NCBI GenBank assembly: GCA_021775875.1
Contig: JAJFHA010000011.1
Location: forward strand, 382,297 to 446,296
Length of the DNA stretch: 64,000 bases
Reading direction: 5' to 3'
Origin: Hyphomicrobiales bacterium
GTDB lineage: Bacteria; Pseudomonadota; Alphaproteobacteria; Rhizobiales; NORP267
In this document: positions 61,955 through 64,000 of the stretch, piece after piece
Layout of the letters: the number at the start of each line of letters is the position of its first letter
Numbering within the stretch: the first letter of the stretch is position 1
Notes under the pieces: generated by a model
Databases searched by the model: none
What the model was told of the DNA's origin: nothing
The model's input: the letters and a program-made list of their open reading frames with translations, nothing else
Position numbers and translations under genes: made by a program

Positions 61955-62099
61955 GACATAACGGCAGTGTTCACAATCAAGGTTCGTTTTCTGGGTGAAG
62001 ATCAGCAGACGGCTTGGACTACCATCACGTTCAGCTTATTCGACTCAACCATGGGTCATCAGCATTCTGGACTTGTCACAGTCTGTGGAATGTACCTTA

Positions 62100-63152
62100 T
62101 TATGCTGCATGAATTTCTGTCTGAGAGCCGGTATCGCACACGATACGATTGCGACCTGCTTTTTTGGCCCTGTAAAGACACGCGTCGGCCCGTTCAATAA
62201 GGCTCTCGGCGCTATCTCCAGGCGTGTATATCCCAACGCCTATAGAAATTGTAACTCTGCCCATGCTTTGTCCGGTTGATCTAACAACCAGTTCTTTTTT
62301 CATAAGTGCCTGACGCATCCTGTCAGCAACTAATGTGGCCGCTTCCGGACCGGTATTTGACGAAATTAGAGAGAATTCTTCACCGCCGTAACGCGCGATA
62401 AAGTCGTTATCCCTGATTTTACTCTTGAACATACTCGCGACCATCTTGAGAACCATGTCACCAGCCTGGTGGCCGAACGTATCATTAAACTTTTTGAAGT
62501 GATCTATATCAATCATACAAAGACACAAAGATTGACCCGTGTTTTTAGCAAGGGCTATCTCCTGGTCTAGTGTTTGGTCATAAGACTTGCGGTTAGCAAT
62601 CCCTGTCAGAGCATCCGTTTTTGCTTCCTTCTGAACCGCTTCCAGCTCTCTCTTGACTTGATCAACCTGCTTAGCGGAATCCACCAAACGCTCTTTGAGA
62701 TCAAGGTTGCTCTGCCCCATTTCCTTGGTTGCCTGAACGAGGGAAGCCACAATTTCCTTCACCTGATCAGGGTCAGAACCATCGTCGATGTTCGCGTTGA
62801 TTTCGCTAAGAGACGCGTCAAACGTATCCGTTGAATTGGCCGCCTCCATAACAATTTTCATAACCTGCTTAATCTCACCATTAAGCTTGCCACCAATGTC
62901 AAGGATATCTTTCTCTTCACTCTTGGGAGCCAGATAGGTTTCGTAGATAGTGTCGAGCTCAAATGAGGTGATTATGTTCGGTTCTGACAGCCTTAGCTCA
63001 ACCGCCTCGCTCAATGCCTCGTTGTTTCCTTGAGCATGGGTATAAAAAAGCTCAAAGTTGGCAGGATTGGGAAGCGCACCGCTTTGATTAATCAATTCGA
63101 GGGCGCGATGACACAAGCTGGTGACTTGTTTGCTGCTATGTGATTTTGTCAT
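62100..63152 (-). CDS. Diguanylate cyclase (GGDEF) with intact I-site
   Basis: The 350-residue protein has an N-terminal helical region of about 175 residues with no transmembrane segment (VTSLCHRALELINQSGALPNPANFELFYTHA), as in some cytoplasmic cyclases. The GGDEF domain contains ALTGIANRKSYDQTL, IDIDHFKKFNDTFGHQAGD and GGEEF at 256-260. The inhibitory RxxD (Arg247 to Asp250) lies five residues upstream, so product inhibition is expected. It makes c-di-GMP from two GTP. It is convergent with the PilZ gene, whose product may sense that c-di-GMP. Confidence 0.92.
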   Translation of the reverse strand: MTKSHSSKQVTSLCHRALELINQSGALPNPANFELFYTHAQGNNEALSEAVELRLSEPNIITSFELDTIYETYLAPKSEEKDILDIGGKLNGEIKQVMKIVMEAANSTDTFDASLSEINANIDDGSDPDQVKEIVASLVQATKEMGQSNLDLKERLVDSAKQVDQVKRELEAVQKEAKTDALTGIANRKSYDQTLDQEIALAKNTGQSLCLCMIDIDHFKKFNDTFGHQAGDMVLKMVASMFKSKIRDNDFIARYGGEEFSLISSNTGPEAATLVADRMRQALMKKELVVRSTGQSMGRVTISIGVGIYTPGDSAESLIERADACLYRAKKAGRNRIVCDTGSQTEIHAA

Positions 63153-63860
63153 GAGGTCCCATTTAGCTCTGACTTGGGCATCGGAATGCTACCAGTTAAT
63201 CTGGTTCTTAGTTGCCGCCAGCTTACCGACTTTGGGTTTCCCTCAAGTTAATGCGCATCATTTAATCTGTATCATACTGATTTGCTGCATATTTTACCGG
63301 TGACAACAATCAAAATAAAAGGAAACTGGTGCGTCAAAAATGGGAAATGGACACCATTGAACCGGGTCCATGCGGGAAATGGTTACTTCTGGCACTTAGG
63401 TGCCGTGCATGAGTTTCAAATTGATGTCTGTATTAAGCCCAAAAACAGCGATAACGATACCGCAGATCATGTCCGCTTGCAGGGGGATGTTTTGCTCGTT
63501 CGTGAATTGATCGCACATTCAAGAATAACTGATTGCTCCGTCGTGTCATCTGTCAGAAATGGCAAACACTTCAAAAAATACACGCGGTTTTTCCGAACAG
63601 GCAATAGAGGTATATCGCGCCGCGTCGGGGCAGGGTGGGCTAGGGGTCCCGGGGCTGGTCCACAAGTCCGATCCAGCGACCGACCAACCCAGCATTTCAA
63701 GCGCTCTGCTGAAAGTGTTCCCCCTCCACTGTCACATTTACGGCGGGGTCAAAGAACACTGGAGAAGCGTCTCACCAGATCAGAATGGCAAAGCGCGGCC
63801 TTAAGCGCAGAACGCACCTGCCGGGGCGTCCCTAGCAATTCATATTTAGGGGCGCAGGTC
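63153..63860 (+). other. Poorly coding region upstream of the IS element
   Basis: No convincing gene is found here. The largest frame (63282-63863) has a low-complexity Arg-rich tail and no recognisable domain. The base composition changes near 63600, from AT-rich to GC-rich. This may be the remains of an older insertion. A TAGGGGC / GCCCCTA dyad spans its right border (63847-63873). Confidence 0.5.
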
Positions 63861-64000
63861 TGAATAGCCCCTAGAATTGTAGACACCTTGTCACCTAAAA
63901 ATGAGGACAAGGAGAACGACATGGGCAAGCCACGATTTACAGAAGAATTCAAGATTGATGCCATCAAGCAGATTACCGAACGGGGTTATTCTGTAGCGGA
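63861..64000 (+). mobile_element. IS3-family insertion sequence, left end only
   Basis: The stretch from TGAATAGCCCC to the transposase gene looks like an IS3-type left end, with a TGTAGACACC block and a 60-base leader before orfA. The element runs off the window, so the right end, orfB and target duplication cannot be seen. The left boundary at 63861 is a guess from the TGA-type terminus. Confidence 0.7.
63921..64000 (+). CDS. IS3-family transposase OrfA, N-terminal fragment
   Basis: An ATG with AAGGAG seven bases upstream starts MGKPRFTEEFKIDAIKQI, followed by TERGYSVA. This is the start of the HTH_Tnp_1 (OrfA) domain of IS3-type transposases. The frame is open to the last base. It reads through the window edge, where OrfB would follow by a -1 frameshift. 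Confidence 0.88.
   Translation, partial: MGKPRFTEEFKIDAIKQITERGYSVA

Noticed and set aside
63282-63863. A 193-codon frame before the IS element
   Set aside because: No domain is visible, the tail is Arg/Ser-rich low complexity with a composition change near 63600, and no ribosome binding site fits. It may be relic sequence.

Overview
The window looks like chromosome of a Gram-negative alphaproteobacterium with mid-range GC. The nearest relatives are probably Hyphomicrobiales-like, but the order is an inference. Supporting signs are an acpXL-lpxXL cluster for very-long-chain lipid A acylation, a recG / sdhE-mfd neighbourhood next to glmS, HspQ, an IalB-family protein, a malyl-CoA-lyase-type protein and a PopA-like c-di-GMP receptor. 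No rRNA, tRNA or CRISPR array was seen. The only mobile DNA is the start of an IS3-type element at the right edge.

Layout. 1-9.4 kb: housekeeping genes (glmS cut by the window edge, a TPR/SPOR envelope protein, a DUF502 membrane protein, recG, sdhE, mfd). 9.4-16.8 kb, minus strand: a FrnE-like DsbA-fold oxidoreductase, a REC-REC-GGDEF protein with a dead active site but an intact inhibitory site, an acyl-CoA synthetase paired with a catalytically degenerate paralogue, and an orphan peptide-binding protein. 17-22.8 kb: an IalB-family protein and hspQ sharing a bidirectional terminator, then malyl-CoA lyase, an AEC carrier, an AMACR-like CoA enzyme and a flavin monooxygenase. 23-25.1 kb: a porin behind a good PhoB box, with a 59-residue lipoprotein. 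25.3-27.5 kb: a MarR-family regulator with a C-terminal four-cysteine cluster, divergent from a secreted protein / small protein / thioredoxin-like operon, over a symmetric operator-promoter. 27.6-33.7 kb: a secreted copper amine oxidase, TerC, a quinone oxidoreductase, and LysR plus a monomeric-sarcosine-oxidase-like enzyme lacking the flavin-linking cysteine.

33.8-38.4 kb holds the least familiar locus: a 1167-residue exported protein (folded N-terminal region, CARDB/DUF11-like domain, peptidoglycan-binding domain, then three successive families of His-containing tandem repeats) followed by a second exported protein of unknown function.

38.5-52.2 kb is a purine catabolism and uptake block: xdhABC, a guanine-deaminase-type CDA enzyme, a BMP-type nucleoside ABC importer, a LysR regulator, membrane urate oxidase puuD with a cytochrome c domain, and an 8-oxoguanine deaminase-like amidohydrolase. 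Guanine, xanthine and 8-oxoguanine routes all converge on urate. Steps after urate are not in the window.

52.4-57.9 kb is the acpXL / fabZ / KS-like / KS / dehydrogenase / lpxXL cluster. Its first ketosynthase lacks the catalytic cysteine and resembles a chain-length factor. 58-63.2 kb is a signalling island: a six-TM multi-PAS histidine kinase behind an FNR/FixK-type box, a single-domain response regulator, a PilZ protein and an active-looking diguanylate cyclase. The last 850 bases are poorly coding sequence ending in the left end of the IS3-family element.
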